A stretch of DNA of 64,000 nt from JAUXJB01 sp965226855 (GCA_965226855.1 CBDDEE010000032.1:372001-436000); one strand, 5' to 3'. Positions 35,677 to 45,112 are shown, numbered from the stretch's first letter. Notes: a model not told the origin generated them from the sequence alone. Made by a program: numbers and translations.

Positions 35677-37119
35677 TCAGTCTTCGCTTGGCGGCCACGG
35701 GTTCTGTTGAAGCCAGCGTTCAATCTCTGATCGTTGTCGCTCGTATCTTGCTAGCGTCCGAAGGCGGGACTCCTCGCCTTCACTTATGGCGTTGGGATTG
35801 TTGTCCGGATATCGGGGCATTGCACTCAAGTCCTCGCCACCAAGCGACGCCTCGGCGATCCGAAAAGCTGCGTCAACACGTTGTCCGATTAGTGCTTCAC
35901 CCATCTTCCGCGATGCAAGAGCGGGGCTACCCCAGTAGCCCCGCCAGCCAGTCATTTCGTATGTTCGTCCGAAGCCTCTAAAGCCATCGACATCGAATAG
36001 TTCAAGATTCTTGTAGTCAGGTTTCACAAACTCGCCACCCCGTACCGCCAACACTTCAGACGTTTCAGAAACCCCCGCATGTCCCACAAACCCGCTCCGT
36101 TCGCGCCCGTCCGGTCCGAGAAACTCATCGAGGATCTCAGAAGAACCCCCAATGGTTTTCGACATACTGGTGATGTTGACCATCCGGGTGCCATACGTCT
36201 CGCTCACAAGGTCGCATGCTTGGTTGAAGGCCACATTGTGGAGCGCTGAGCCGTGTGCCTCGATTACGAAGATATTGCGGAATCCCTTCCGCGCTATAGT
36301 TCCGCCGAGATCAATAGCGACAGCTCGCAAAGTGGTATATCGGACTGAATAAGTACCGATGTGATCTGGTTGTCGCGCCAGATTGTTCGCGCCTCCTTCC
36401 CCAATTGGTATGACAGGAAACAGGACGAAGTGGTAGTCAGGATATGCAGCGTGCAGACGGTCGATCAGCCTGTCACGGATGCCGACGGCACGATAGTAGT
36501 CGCTTCCCACGGGTAAGTGGGGGCCATGCTCTTCGAGATTGCCGAAAGTGAGAAAGAAGATGGTTCTTTCTCGATCAAGCGCAGCAATCTCGTCTTGAGT
36601 CAATTGCTCAAGATGATGGATGCGACTAGAAGCCAAAAGGGGTTGCGGCACGTTCGAACTGAATGCATCACGGAGCAACTTCCAGGATCTATCAGGCTGG
36701 CGCTCGAAGATACTCAGGTACTTTGCATCGAGAACCCACGGCTCAGGGCCATCCTTGGGCGCAACGTCCATCGTGTAAACACCCGACGCGAACGCGAGAT
36801 CGCCAAAGGAGCGCACTTCAAGATTGCGAATCGACACGTCGTAGTCGGCTGCGGCCATCGCTGGAGCGTTGCGTGCCCGTAATTCATCCATCCCAACGAC
36901 GCGGGGTTCATCGAAAGGCATCTGCACCCCGTCCTCAGTCCACAACGCCAGCCACCCCTCCAGATCTCCGGCCATCAAGAGTTCCGAATACTGATCAAAG
37001 AAGGCCTGGGCCTGTTCCTGAGTCATTGGTGGGTAGCCGACATCTTCTGCCGTCGAGCAACCCACGAACAAAGCGGCGAACAGGATCATTGAGAGCTTCC
37101 ACACATCGCGTAGCTTCAT
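35677..37119 (-). CDS. Lipoprotein with NTF2-like (SnoaL/DUF4440) domain fused to creatininase domain
   Basis: About 480 residues. ATG 37119 begins a lipoprotein signal (KLSMILFAALFVGC, lipobox LFVGC). Residues about 30-155 are an NTF2/SnoaL-like cone (AFFDQYSELLMAGDLEGWL, WTEDGVQMPFDE). The remainder is a creatininase-type amidohydrolase with metal ligands in GNLEEHGPHLPVGSDYY, then FVIEAHGSALHN and HAGVSETSEVLAV with the late Glu. Creatininases open cyclic amides; an envelope-anchored one fused to an NTF2 cone is unusual. Base composition is lower in G/C than nearby genes. The upstream start (37158) is less likely since it would precede the signal. Confidence 0.8.
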   Translation of the reverse strand: MKLRDVWKLSMILFAALFVGCSTAEDVGYPPMTQEQAQAFFDQYSELLMAGDLEGWLALWTEDGVQMPFDEPRVVGMDELRARNAPAMAAADYDVSIRNLEVRSFGDLAFASGVYTMDVAPKDGPEPWVLDAKYLSIFERQPDRSWKLLRDAFSSNVPQPLLASSRIHHLEQLTQDEIAALDRERTIFFLTFGNLEEHGPHLPVGSDYYRAVGIRDRLIDRLHAAYPDYHFVLFPVIPIGEGGANNLARQPDHIGTYSVRYTTLRAVAIDLGGTIARKGFRNIFVIEAHGSALHNVAFNQACDLVSETYGTRMVNITSMSKTIGGSSEILDEFLGPDGRERSGFVGHAGVSETSEVLAVRGGEFVKPDYKNLELFDVDGFRGFGRTYEMTGWRGYWGSPALASRKMGEALIGQRVDAAFRIAEASLGGEDLSAMPRYPDNNPNAISEGEESRLRTLARYERQRSEIERWLQQNPWPPSED

Positions 37120-37184
37120 GTTTGACCGCCACGGGCTCGATTGCGTCGCTTTGATCATCTGTTTGCTCTTCTGACCAAGATCTT

Positions 37185-37289
37185 GGCTTCCGGGCCCTGG
37201 CCTACGTCGGCGACGGCCACTGCGAGCTGGTCTCTCGGAAGGGCCACGTCTACCGAAGGTTCGCCGATCTCTGCCAGGCGACCTTCGGG
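37185..37289 (+). pseudogene. Fragment of an ATP-dependent DNA ligase gene
   Basis: One plus frame reads GFRALAYVGDGHCELVSRKG then HVYRRFADLCQA, a good match to the nucleotidyltransferase core just after the adenylated-Lys motif of LigD-type ligases. The Lys motif itself and everything after are missing. Confidence 0.5.
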
Positions 37290-37380
37290 CTACCTACCCG
37301 ACGGTCCGCGTCGCGAGCAGGACGGCTAGAGTCCGGGGCGTTGGGTGTACTTACGGTCGGAAGGCGAGCGGTGAGAGCCC

Positions 37381-37580
37381 TCAGGGCCCTCTACCGATAG
37401 CGGTCGACACTGACAGCTGCTTCGCGGCCTGCACAGTCATCAGCTGCATGAACGCGGAGGCATCGGAGTCCCCACTCGTACCCGCACCGGAACCACCGAA
37501 GACGGTGGTCGGCACGTTGCGCTTGGCGAACGCATCGGCCCAGACCTTCTGGGTCTCGTCGCATGTCCGATCTGGCCTTT
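37381..37580 (-). pseudogene. Fragment of an SPFH/band-7 protein C-terminus
   Basis: A minus frame without a start reads QKVWADAFAKRNVPTTVFGG, a Gly/Ser-rich spacer, then SAFMQLMTVQAAKQL and ends at TGA (plus 37381-37383). This layout, NVPTT followed by a Gly-rich linker and a final amphipathic helix, is that of SPFH-domain proteins. The N-terminal SPFH domain is absent. Confidence 0.4.
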
Positions 37581-37641
37581 TGGAGACCGCCCCTCCCGGC
37601 GACTGATGTGGCCCGATTTGCCCCCTGGACTCTTATTCAGC

Positions 37642-38793
37642 TCAGCGCTCGACCTCGGGGGGATGCGTCTGGGACAGGGGTCGATCGGTGATTTCGTATA
37701 GGAGGAGTGAACCGTGCCACGGTCGATTCTCAGCAACATTGGCCACATCCGCTCCAGTGGCGTGAGGCCGTTCGCGGAACTCGCCAACCTGGGAGTTCGG
37801 GGCCGCCAAGACGAAGAGCCGTCCGCTCTGGTCGGACCAGGTATAGGTCGGATTGTGGAGAGGCAACCATCCCTGTGCCGTCCTATGAACCGACGAATCC
37901 CACCGGATGGACTTTTCCACTTTGCCAGTCTTGATACTGACGAGATCCAAACCAAACTGACTTTCATCACCGGTGGCGACGCCAGTCAGGAGAAGGTAGG
38001 ACCGCGGGAGCACCTGTATGTCCTGGTGCGCGAGGCGGTCAGGCGTCGGGTTCGTGCGTGCCTCGATTCGTTGACCACTGGATGTGTACCGAAACCACAC
38101 GGCTGCATTCCAGGACAGCAGGTGCAACTCCTTGGCATCGGGAGTTATAGCAGCCACCCCGATGTGGTTCCCCTCGATGCTAAAGAGCGGCACGGGCGTA
38201 AGATCGCCGAGGGGCACTTCGAAGATCGTTGCGGAGCTATGGGGTCTATAGGGAGATAGCGACAGGTAGAGCTTGTTGTCGCTTATGTCGATTCCTCCAG
38301 GATGGAACTCGGCGCCGCCACTTGAGAGCAAGACGGACCCGAGAGGTTGTCCGCTGGAGGAGAAGCGGAACAGATGGCCGTTGCCCTCGCCGTTGCGCTT
38401 CCCATCACGGCCGCGCATCCTGATGATCTCCACCGCTGTAATATAGAAGTCGCCCGTTCGGGGATCCCGCGCCAAGCCTTGGGGGTGGAGGTGGTAGGCA
38501 GGCCGCGAACCGTCGGCTAGCAAGAACTCTAGGGGCAGCTCGCCGACTCTGATAAGCCGTGGGTTGTTTGACAAGCCTAAAAGCGTTTCTGCGAGGCGAG
38601 AGTCATCCGCTTCAGTCCGCGCCAGATCGGCCAGGATTTGTCTGACGTACACCGCGCCAGAGCCCTGATGCTGAGGGGCGACTTGCGACTGAACCAGCGG
38701 ACTCCTGCTCGCGGCCAGTCCAGGGGCCAACAGGGTGATGGCGATGATCAGCTGCAAGCCGCCAAATCTTGGGATGAGGTGCTTCAAGGCCAA
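37642..38793 (-). CDS. Secreted beta-propeller-like protein of unknown function
   Basis: A 383-residue protein with an N-terminal signal (LQLIIAITLLAPGLAASRS). The body has repeated short beta motifs typical of a propeller: AYHLHPQGLARDPRTGDFYI, EFHPGGIDISDNKLYLSLSP, GNHIGVAAITPDAKELHL, GWLPLHNPTYTWSDQSGRLF. It resembles the uncharacterised DUF6454-type proteins, but I am not certain. Like the creatininase lipoprotein it is relatively A/T-rich. The gene stands alone on the minus strand. Confidence 0.65.
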   Translation of the reverse strand: MALKHLIPRFGGLQLIIAITLLAPGLAASRSPLVQSQVAPQHQGSGAVYVRQILADLARTEADDSRLAETLLGLSNNPRLIRVGELPLEFLLADGSRPAYHLHPQGLARDPRTGDFYITAVEIIRMRGRDGKRNGEGNGHLFRFSSSGQPLGSVLLSSGGAEFHPGGIDISDNKLYLSLSPYRPHSSATIFEVPLGDLTPVPLFSIEGNHIGVAAITPDAKELHLLSWNAAVWFRYTSSGQRIEARTNPTPDRLAHQDIQVLPRSYLLLTGVATGDESQFGLDLVSIKTGKVEKSIRWDSSVHRTAQGWLPLHNPTYTWSDQSGRLFVLAAPNSQVGEFRERPHATGADVANVAENRPWHGSLLLYEITDRPLSQTHPPEVER

Positions 38794-39030
38794 GAGCCTC
38801 CTCCTATCTCAAAGCAGCTCGCAGGCCGGAGCTGCAGAACGTCAGTGGCGAGCTGACGCAGCTGACCGTGAAGCCGTTGAGGTGAGCGTCACGTCACCGG
38901 TCCTGCGTCCCCGCCGATATCGTACGGAGTCACGACGAATTCCACGCGCCCCTCGTCCCCTACGATTCGTGGTAGTGGGGGGGATTGTGATCTCTCAGTG
39001 TGCGAGATCGTCTTACGGTCGCAACTACTC
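38794..39030. other. Intergenic, no gene seen
   Basis: About 240 bp upstream of the propeller gene, up to the IS target site. It should hold that gene's promoter. No coding sequence or repeat is recognised. Confidence 0.35.
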
Positions 39031-40309
39031 CTAGCAGGCTGCGGAGAAAGTGACTGGGTTGGGCGGGACGCCTCTGACGGGAGGCGTGCCGAGCAGGGAG
39101 AGGGATCGCCGTTCCCGGTACGAACCGGTTCGGTGTCGCACGGGTAGATCTTGCGGGATCATGAGCTATGTCGCCTCCAACAGGTTGCGGATACGGACCA
39201 GGTTGTAGGCCGCAGCAGTGAAGGTGAAGACCCAGCCGACCCGATCCGTGCCCCGGTGCCGGGTCTTGCGCATCAAGCCCACCGTCTTCATCCAGCCAAA
39301 CACCTCCTCCACCCGTTTGCGGAAGCGCTGGCTCACCTCGTAGCCCGGGTGTCCTGTGGTCCTTCGATCGATCGCGCTTCGGCGGTTCGTCGTGTTCTGT
39401 GCCACGTGCGGGGTAACGCTCCAGGCCCGAAGCGCCTGCACAAAGCTCTTGGCGTCGTAGCCCTTGTCTCCAGCCAGGGTGATCCGGCGAGCGCCCCCCA
39501 GACCCAGCACCATCTCGAGAGCCGCTTCGCGCTCCGCATACCCCGACGCCTGAGTGAGCTTCGCCGCCACCACCAGGCCGTTGCGGTTCTCCGTCACGAC
39601 GTGTCCCTGATACGCGAGCCGCGCGCCCTGGCCCCTCATCCCCGCCAGTCGGGCGTCCGGATCCGTCCTCGACGCATGCGTCTGGTTGCTCCGCTTCTCG
39701 CCCCGGAAGTTGACCGTCGGGTTGCCCGGGTCGTCATCGTCCCTGCGCTTCTCGTCCTTGCGCACGAAGCTCTTCTGGCTCGCCCACGCCTCGATCAGCG
39801 TCCCGTCCACCGTGAAGTGCTCCGATGACACCAACCCCTCCGACTCCGCCTGCGCCAGCACCGCCTCGAAGAAATGCTGAGCGATCTCGCCCTTCAGCAG
39901 CCGTTCCCGATTCTTGGTGAACACCGTCGCGCTGAACACCTCATCGTCCAGCTCCAGGCCCACGAACCAGCGGTAGAGCAGGTTGTAGTCGATCTGCTCG
40001 ATCAGCTGGCGCTCGCTCCGGATCGTGTACAGCACCTGCAACAGCAGCGCCCGCAACAGCTGCTCCGGCGGGACCGACGGTCGGCCGACCCCTTTGGCGT
40101 AGATACCATCGAAGCGTCGCGACAGCTGCTCCAGCGCCGCGTCCACCAGTCGCCGGATCGCTCGAAGCGGATGGTCCTCGGGAATCCGGGACTCCAGCGA
40201 TACGTAGCTGAAGATCCCACCCTGGAGCGTCTGCGGTCCTCTCACATCTCCCCCTTGGGGCTTCCCTCAAAGGTACCCTTCGATGAGGAGTTTTTCAGCA
40301 GCCTGCTAG
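39031..40309 (-). mobile_element. IS5-family insertion sequence, copy 1, with CTAG target duplication
   Basis: The element is 39035-40305 (1271 bp), flanked by CTAG at 39031-39034 and 40306-40309. Imperfect terminal inverted repeats start CAGGCTGCGGAGAAAG on the left and CAGGCTGCTGAAAAAC on the right. The YTAR-type 4-bp duplication fits the IS5 group. The sequence matches copies at 43838 and 53845 throughout as far as I compared. Confidence 0.9.
39166..40245 (-). CDS. IS5-family DDE transposase, copy 1
   Basis: A 359-residue transposase. The N-terminal DUF772-like helical region contains VPPEQLLRALLLQVLYTIRS and RWFVGLELDDEVF. The DDE core shows Asp in HFTVDGTLIEAWAS, Asp in LAGDKGYDAKSF and Glu in RKRVEEVFGWMKT. 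GTG at 40245 follows GGGGGAGAT closely. The frame is intact, so the element should be able to move. Large ORFs on the other strand (39151-39828 and others) are shadows. Confidence 0.92.
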   Translation of the reverse strand: MRGPQTLQGGIFSYVSLESRIPEDHPLRAIRRLVDAALEQLSRRFDGIYAKGVGRPSVPPEQLLRALLLQVLYTIRSERQLIEQIDYNLLYRWFVGLELDDEVFSATVFTKNRERLLKGEIAQHFFEAVLAQAESEGLVSSEHFTVDGTLIEAWASQKSFVRKDEKRRDDDDPGNPTVNFRGEKRSNQTHASRTDPDARLAGMRGQGARLAYQGHVVTENRNGLVVAAKLTQASGYAEREAALEMVLGLGGARRITLAGDKGYDAKSFVQALRAWSVTPHVAQNTTNRRSAIDRRTTGHPGYEVSQRFRKRVEEVFGWMKTVGLMRKTRHRGTDRVGWVFTFTAAAYNLVRIRNLLEAT

Positions 40310-40748
40310 GCAAGTCTCGGAGATGCCGATCTCGGCAGATGCTCCGGGTCGGGAGGTGGGTGGCGCAGCGGATGCGGGCGGGTCCTCCTTCGAGAGCTGG
40401 TCAGGGTATGTCTCGGGTCCCAGTAGGCTCGCAAGTACGCTCCGTTGCAGCCCTTCGACCGTCACTGCCTGCCTAGGGCGCGCGAGAGAGCGCGCCCCTC
40501 GTCGGGAGGGCGATCTGTCCCGCGAGCGTTCACCCGCTTGCGCACCTTCCCGAGCTCCCTCCAGCGCTTCCGCACCTGGCGGTGGCGCCCGGCTCTGCGC
40601 CTTCCGGAGCGACACCTGGAGTCTCGACCATGCGGGCGACGTCGATCGAGAGGACCGTAACCGCAGACCTCGCCGACGCGTAAAAGGGGATGCCCGCTGC
40701 TTTGCGGCGGATGCGATCCCCCACGCTGAGACCTACAAGGAGGCGACG
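40310..40748. other. Region without a clear gene; GC hairpin at 40476-40497
   Basis: Nothing recognisable is coded here; a long plus frame from 40323 is compositional. It includes a perfect 8-bp hairpin, GGGCGCGC (40476-40483) and GCGCGCCC (40490-40497) around GAGAGA, which may terminate a transcript. Confidence 0.4.
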
Positions 40749-40985
40749 ATGAGTCTGGCTGGACCCGACAGTTGGACCACGGGTGGAGTGATCGACTTCC
40801 CCAGCGTCGAGTACCCGGAGCCGGAACCGGAGCCGATGACTCTGCTCGAGCTCGTGAACGCGGTAGTGGACTCGGCTTCGAGTGACGAGGAAGCGGCTGC
40901 CACGATTCTACACCTCTTGGAGTCAGGTCAAGTTCGGTTGGTCGGACAGTTCCGAGAGGCGGACATGCTCCGGGGGCTGCACTAG
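40749..40985 (+). CDS. Small hypothetical acidic protein, 78 aa
   Basis: Starts MSLAGPDSWTTGG and has a proline/glutamate run (YPEPEPEPM) then a helical segment ELVNAVVDSASSDEEAAATI and HLLESGQVRLVGQFR. AAGGAGG sits 6 nt before ATG 40749, a textbook ribosome-binding site. The pattern HLLxSGxVRLxGxFR occurs in short uncharacterised proteins of other bacteria. Soluble, no membrane segment, function unknown. Confidence 0.6.
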   Translation: MSLAGPDSWTTGGVIDFPSVEYPEPEPEPMTLLELVNAVVDSASSDEEAAATILHLLESGQVRLVGQFREADMLRGLH

Positions 40986-41282
40986 TTGGCCTGGAGCCAC
41001 GGGCTGGTTCGCATCGAGAAGACCGACTTGAAGCCGGGCCGGTGCCGAGCTGGTGGCAGGGCTATCTGCTTTCGCCTCGCCGAGTTCGTCTCCAGCTACG
41101 AGTTCTTCCGCAATCGTAGGAACCACACGAAGCAGGAGCGGGTGCGAGCCTTGTGCAAGGTGCACGCTCGAAGGTTCGCGAGAGCCTTCGAGTTGAAGCT
41201 CCCCCCGAAGACACCGGAGAAGCGGAACTCGACCTGGCCCTGGAAGCCGGCCGCAGGCCACCTCAAGGGCGCAGAGGGGTAG
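40986..41282 (+). CDS. Possible small hypothetical protein directly after the 78-aa gene
   Basis: The frame opens with TTG immediately after the TAG at 40983-40985. It encodes a basic, Arg-rich 98-residue product (FRLAEFVSSYEFFRNRRNHT, RVRALCKVHARRFARAFELK). Direct abutment suggests coupling, but there is no independent ribosome-binding site and no known family, so it may be spurious. Confidence 0.35.
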   Translation: MAWSHGLVRIEKTDLKPGRCRAGGRAICFRLAEFVSSYEFFRNRRNHTKQERVRALCKVHARRFARAFELKLPPKTPEKRNSTWPWKPAAGHLKGAEG

Positions 41283-41520
41283 TCATGCCCAACCCGCGGA
41301 AAGAGTATCCGAGGCGATCCGTGGAGCGCGCGGGACTCTTATGAACCTGCTTCGTCGCAACGCGTGGCCCAAGCCATCTACTGCCCCCATGCTCCTCCGC
41401 CACCTCGCTGCAAAGCGGCGGAAGCGCTAGCGCCATCTGGTCATCATACGCGCAGCGGCCCAAGACCTCCCAGCGTGATGTGGTGGTGTGATTGGCGGAC
41501 TCCGCCAAGGAGAATCGCTC

Positions 41521-43674
41521 ATGGTGTGCGCCCCGGTGAGAGTAGAATCACCCCATGCTCCAGGAGCGCCACCTCGACGGCCTGCGCAAGGCCGGGCTGA
41601 AGGAGTAAGGCCACTGCCCTCTCGAGGTTCAGAGCGCCGCCTGGCCGCCATCATGTTCACGGACATCGTCGGCTACACGGCCCTGATGGCGGAGAGCGAG
41701 GACAAGGGGCTGCATGCACGGGAACGACACCGCGAGCTGGTCCGGCCGCTGGTTAAGCAGTACCACGGCGAGTCGATAGAGGCGCGGGGGGATGAGTCGC
41801 TCTCGGTGTTCCCGACGGCGTTGGCCGCCGTGAACTGTGCGCTCGCGATCGACGACGAGCTACGGGGCGAGGCGAGCCTGAAGCTCCACCTCGGAATCCA
41901 CCTCGGCGACGTGATGGTGAGCGAGGGCGAGGTCACCGGCGACGGCGTGAACATCGCCTCCCGGATCTGCGCGCTCTCAAAGGACGGGGGGCTGTGCGTC
42001 TCGGGCGAGGTGTACCAGTCAGTCCGCAATCAGCCCGACATGGAAGCCGTCTCTCTCGGCGAGCGCGAGCTCAAGAACGTGGGGCGCCCGGTGACCGTCT
42101 ACGCGCTCGGACGACCGGGCGCTGTCGCCGTGCGAACGCTGACGACGACACGCTCCAAGGCGTCTCTCTACATTGCTGCGGCAGCGGTCGTCACTCTCGC
42201 AGCGATCGGCTGGTGGGCCACTAACCGCAGTGCACCCAGGACGGGAGCGATCCGATCCATCGCGGTGCTCCCGCTGGACAACCTCGGCCCGCCGGGGCAG
42301 GAGTACGTGGCCGACGGCGTGACGGACGCGCTGATCGAGAGCCTGGCGCGCGCGGGGTCCGAGCTCCGCGTGATCTCCCGCACTTCGGTGATGCAGTTCA
42401 AGGGCACGACCAAGTCGTCGCGCGAGATCGCGGCCGAGCTCGGGGTCGAGTTCCTGATCGAGGGCACCGCGCAGCGCCAAGACGATCGCGTACTGATCCG
42501 CGTACAGCTGATCGAAGCCCGCGAGGACGCCCACCTCTGGGCGCAGAGCTACGAACGGGACCTCCGCGACTTCTTCAGCATGCAACGCGAGATCGCACGC
42601 ACAGTGGCTGGCGAGATCGAGATCGCCCTGAAGCCCGAGCGCGAGCCGTCAGGAGCCTTCCTCAACCTAGGCGCGGAATTGCTGGCCGCGACCCGCCCGG
42701 TCGATCCCGAGGCGCTCGACCTCTACCTGCGGGCACGCACGCTAAGAGGGCCTGGGTCGCTCGTCGCGAGCTGGGGGCCGCCGGCCATTGAGCTCCTCGA
42801 GAGGTCGGTGGCAGTCGACCCCGATTTCGCCGAAAGCTGGGTCGCGCTGGCCGAGGCTCACAGCGTCTTCGGTAATGCCGGCCTTGGTAGGGGCTCGCGG
42901 GACGACTTCGTGAGAGCGCGAGAGGCCGCGCAGAGAGCGCTCGAGCTCGACGAGCGTCTGAGTGCAGCCCACGCCTGGCTCGGCCACGTCCGGTTCAACG
43001 ACTGGGACTTCTCCGGCGCGCGCAACGCCTTCGAGCGCGCCGTGGAGCTCAGTCCGAGTGACCCCGACGCTCTGTTTGGTCTCGCGGCGTACCTCACATT
43101 GGTGGGGCTGGGGAAGACCCCGGAGGTCGAACTCCTGATCGAGCGACTCCTGCGCGTCGCTCCTTTCGATCTCTTCTTGCGCGCGGAGCGCATCGGCCAC
43201 TTCATCTTCACGCGCGAGTACGAGCGCGCGCTCGAGGAGGTCGAACGCATCCGGGAACTCGATCCCGAGTTCGCGGACCTTGAAATCGTGAGGCTCTACG
43301 GGCTCCTCGGCCGGCCCGAGGACGCAGTCCGTGAGTGGTTCGCCTGGTACGAGCGTGGCGGAGCGGTCCTTGACGCGTCGCGCGAGGCGTTTCAGCGCGG
43401 CGTCGAGGAGGGGGGGGTTCAAGGAGGGGTGCGGGCGACAAGAGACGGTGCGATCGAAGCGGCGACGCGGGGCGCGTTCGGGCTCGCGTACAGGATTGCG
43501 GCTCTATCCGCCGCCATCGGTGAGACGGAGGAGGCGATGACGTGGCTCGAGCGCGCCTACGAGGAGCGCGAGCCGAATCTGGTCCTGGCGAAGACCGACC
43601 CGGGCCTGGACCCCCTCCGCTCCGACCCCCGCTTCGACGACCTGCTGCGCCGCATTGGGTTCCCTGAGAGCTAG
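41521..43674 (+). CDS. Class III cyclase with TolB-like and TPR domains
   Basis: About 717 residues. The cyclase domain begins ERRLAAIMFTDIVGYTALM, with metal Asp, and continues IEARGDESLSVFPTALAAV and LHLGIHLGDVMVSEGEVTGD; a transmembrane helix (YIAAAAVVTLAAIGWWAT) leads to a TolB-like domain (IRSIAVLPLDNLGPPGQE, RVISRTSVMQFKG) and TPRs to the end. ATG 41521 has AAGGAG 8 nt upstream; ATG 41653 is an alternative that would start inside the first strand. The intact counterpart of the TGA-broken gene at 21104-23134. In front, 41555-41608 encodes HLDGLRKAGLKE in another frame, a likely relic of a related gene's tail. Confidence 0.83.
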   Translation: MVCAPVRVESPHAPGAPPRRPAQGRAEGVRPLPSRGSERRLAAIMFTDIVGYTALMAESEDKGLHARERHRELVRPLVKQYHGESIEARGDESLSVFPTALAAVNCALAIDDELRGEASLKLHLGIHLGDVMVSEGEVTGDGVNIASRICALSKDGGLCVSGEVYQSVRNQPDMEAVSLGERELKNVGRPVTVYALGRPGAVAVRTLTTTRSKASLYIAAAAVVTLAAIGWWATNRSAPRTGAIRSIAVLPLDNLGPPGQEYVADGVTDALIESLARAGSELRVISRTSVMQFKGTTKSSREIAAELGVEFLIEGTAQRQDDRVLIRVQLIEAREDAHLWAQSYERDLRDFFSMQREIARTVAGEIEIALKPEREPSGAFLNLGAELLAATRPVDPEALDLYLRARTLRGPGSLVASWGPPAIELLERSVAVDPDFAESWVALAEAHSVFGNAGLGRGSRDDFVRAREAAQRALELDERLSAAHAWLGHVRFNDWDFSGARNAFERAVELSPSDPDALFGLAAYLTLVGLGKTPEVELLIERLLRVAPFDLFLRAERIGHFIFTREYERALEEVERIRELDPEFADLEIVRLYGLLGRPEDAVREWFAWYERGGAVLDASREAFQRGVEEGGVQGGVRATRDGAIEAATRGAFGLAYRIAALSAAIGETEEAMTWLERAYEEREPNLVLAKTDPGLDPLRSDPRFDDLLRRIGFPES
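41555..41608 (+). pseudogene. Relic of a cyclase/TPR gene tail
   Basis: An 17-residue frame, MLQERHLDGLRKAGLKE then TAA, resembles the last residues of TolB/TPR cyclases (compare RRNAALRKAGLE at the end of the gene at 21104). TAGAAT at 41543-41548 lies 6 nt upstream of its ATG. Confidence 0.3.
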
Positions 43675-43725
43675 GAGCGCCCACCCTTGATCTGTTCCGC
43701 CTGCCAGCATGAGAACCGCCCAGTC

Positions 43726-43837
43726 CAACTTCTGCCTCCAGGACGTCAGCGCACACATCTGTGTCATCGGTAGGATGAGCGAGTGAACTGCCCGAGCTGC
43801 GGCCACGAGAACCGCGATAGCGCCCAGTTCTGCCTAG
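43726..43837 (+). pseudogene. Promoter and first 17 codons of a Zn-ribbon cyclase gene, cut by an IS
   Basis: Near-copy of 29807-29900: the ACACA-TC-TGTGT repeat (43754-43765), TAGGAT (43772-43777), then GTG at 43784 and MNCPSCGHENRDSAQFC. The IS copy at 43838 begins immediately after, preceded by its CTAG. The rest of the gene is not on the other side of the element. Confidence 0.7.
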
Positions 43838-45112
43838 CAGGCTGCTGAAAAACTCCTCATCGAAGGGTACCTTTGAGGGAAGCCCCAAGGGGGAGATGTG
43901 AGAGGACCGCAGACGCTCCAGGGTGGGATCTTCAGCTACGTATCGCTGGAGTCCCGGATTCCCGAGGACCATCCGCTTCGAGCGATCCGGCGACTGGTGG
44001 ACGCGGCGCTGGAGCAGCTGTCGCGACGCTTCGATGGTATCTACGCCAAAGGGGTCGGCCGACCGTCGGTCCCGCCGGAGCAGCTGTTGCGGGCGCTGCT
44101 GTTGCAGGTGCTGTACACGATCCGGAGCGAGCGCCAGCTGATCGAGCAGATCGACTACAACCTGCTCTACCGCTGGTTCGTGGGCCTGGAGCTGGACGAT
44201 GAGGTGTTCAGCGCGACGGTGTTCACCAAGAATCGGGAACGGCTGCTGAAGGGCGAGATCGCTCAGCATTTCTTCGAGGCGGTGCTGGCGCAGGCGGAGT
44301 CGGAGGGGTTGGTGTCATCGGAGCACTTCACGGTGGACGGGACGCTGATCGAGGCGTGGGCGAGCCAGAAGAGCTTCGTGCGCAAGGACGAGAAGCGCAG
44401 GGACGATGACGACCCGGGCAACCCGACGGTCAACTTCCGGGGCGAGAAGCGGAGCAACCAGACGCATGCGTCGAGGACGGATCCGGACGCCCGACTGGCG
44501 GGGATGAGGGGCCAGGGCGCGCGGCTCGCGTATCAGGGACACGTCGTGACGGAGAACCGCAACGGCCTGGTGGTGGCGGCGAAGCTCACTCAGGCGTCGG
44601 GGTATGCGGAGCGCGAAGCGGCTCTCGAGATGGTGCTGGGTCTGGGGGGCGCTCGCCGGATCACCCTGGCTGGAGACAAGGGCTACGACGCCAAGAGCTT
44701 TGTGCAGGCGCTTCGGGCCTGGAGCGTTACCCCGCACGTGGCACAGAACACGACGAACCGCCGAAGCGCGATCGATCGAAGGACCACAGGACACCCGGGC
44801 TACGAGGTGAGCCAGCGCTTCCGCAAACGGGTGGAGGAGGTGTTTGGCTGGATGAAGACGGTGGGCTTGATGCGCAAGACCCGGCACCGGGGCACGGATC
44901 GGGTCGGCTGGGTCTTCACCTTCACTGCTGCGGCCTACAACCTGGTCCGTATCCGCAACCTGTTGGAGGCGACATAGCTCATGATCCCGCAAGATCTACC
45001 CGTGCGACACCGAACCGGTTCGTACCGGGAACGGCGATCCCTCTCCCTGCTCGGCACGCCTCCCGTCAGAGGCGTCCCGCCCAACCCAGTCACTTTCTCC
45101 GCAGCCTGCTAG
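43834..45112 (+). mobile_element. IS5-family insertion sequence, copy 2, with CTAG target duplication
   Basis: The element is 43838-45108 (1271 bp), inverted relative to copies 1 and 3. CTAG is present at 43834-43837 and 45109-45112. The two flanks belong to different genes (cyclase start on the left, mrpD interior on the right), so it sits at a rearrangement joint. Confidence 0.9.
43898..44977 (+). CDS. IS5-family DDE transposase, copy 2
   Basis: A 359-residue product, same sequence as the transposases at 39166 and 53976 over its full length. The DDE residues and GTG start context are unchanged. No inactivating change is seen. Confidence 0.92.
   Translation: MRGPQTLQGGIFSYVSLESRIPEDHPLRAIRRLVDAALEQLSRRFDGIYAKGVGRPSVPPEQLLRALLLQVLYTIRSERQLIEQIDYNLLYRWFVGLELDDEVFSATVFTKNRERLLKGEIAQHFFEAVLAQAESEGLVSSEHFTVDGTLIEAWASQKSFVRKDEKRRDDDDPGNPTVNFRGEKRSNQTHASRTDPDARLAGMRGQGARLAYQGHVVTENRNGLVVAAKLTQASGYAEREAALEMVLGLGGARRITLAGDKGYDAKSFVQALRAWSVTPHVAQNTTNRRSAIDRRTTGHPGYEVSQRFRKRVEEVFGWMKTVGLMRKTRHRGTDRVGWVFTFTAAAYNLVRIRNLLEAT

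Noticed and set aside
39151..39828. Plus-strand ORF inside the IS (225 codons), repeated in all copies
   Set aside because: It is the antisense shadow of the DDE transposase and is repeated only because the IS is.
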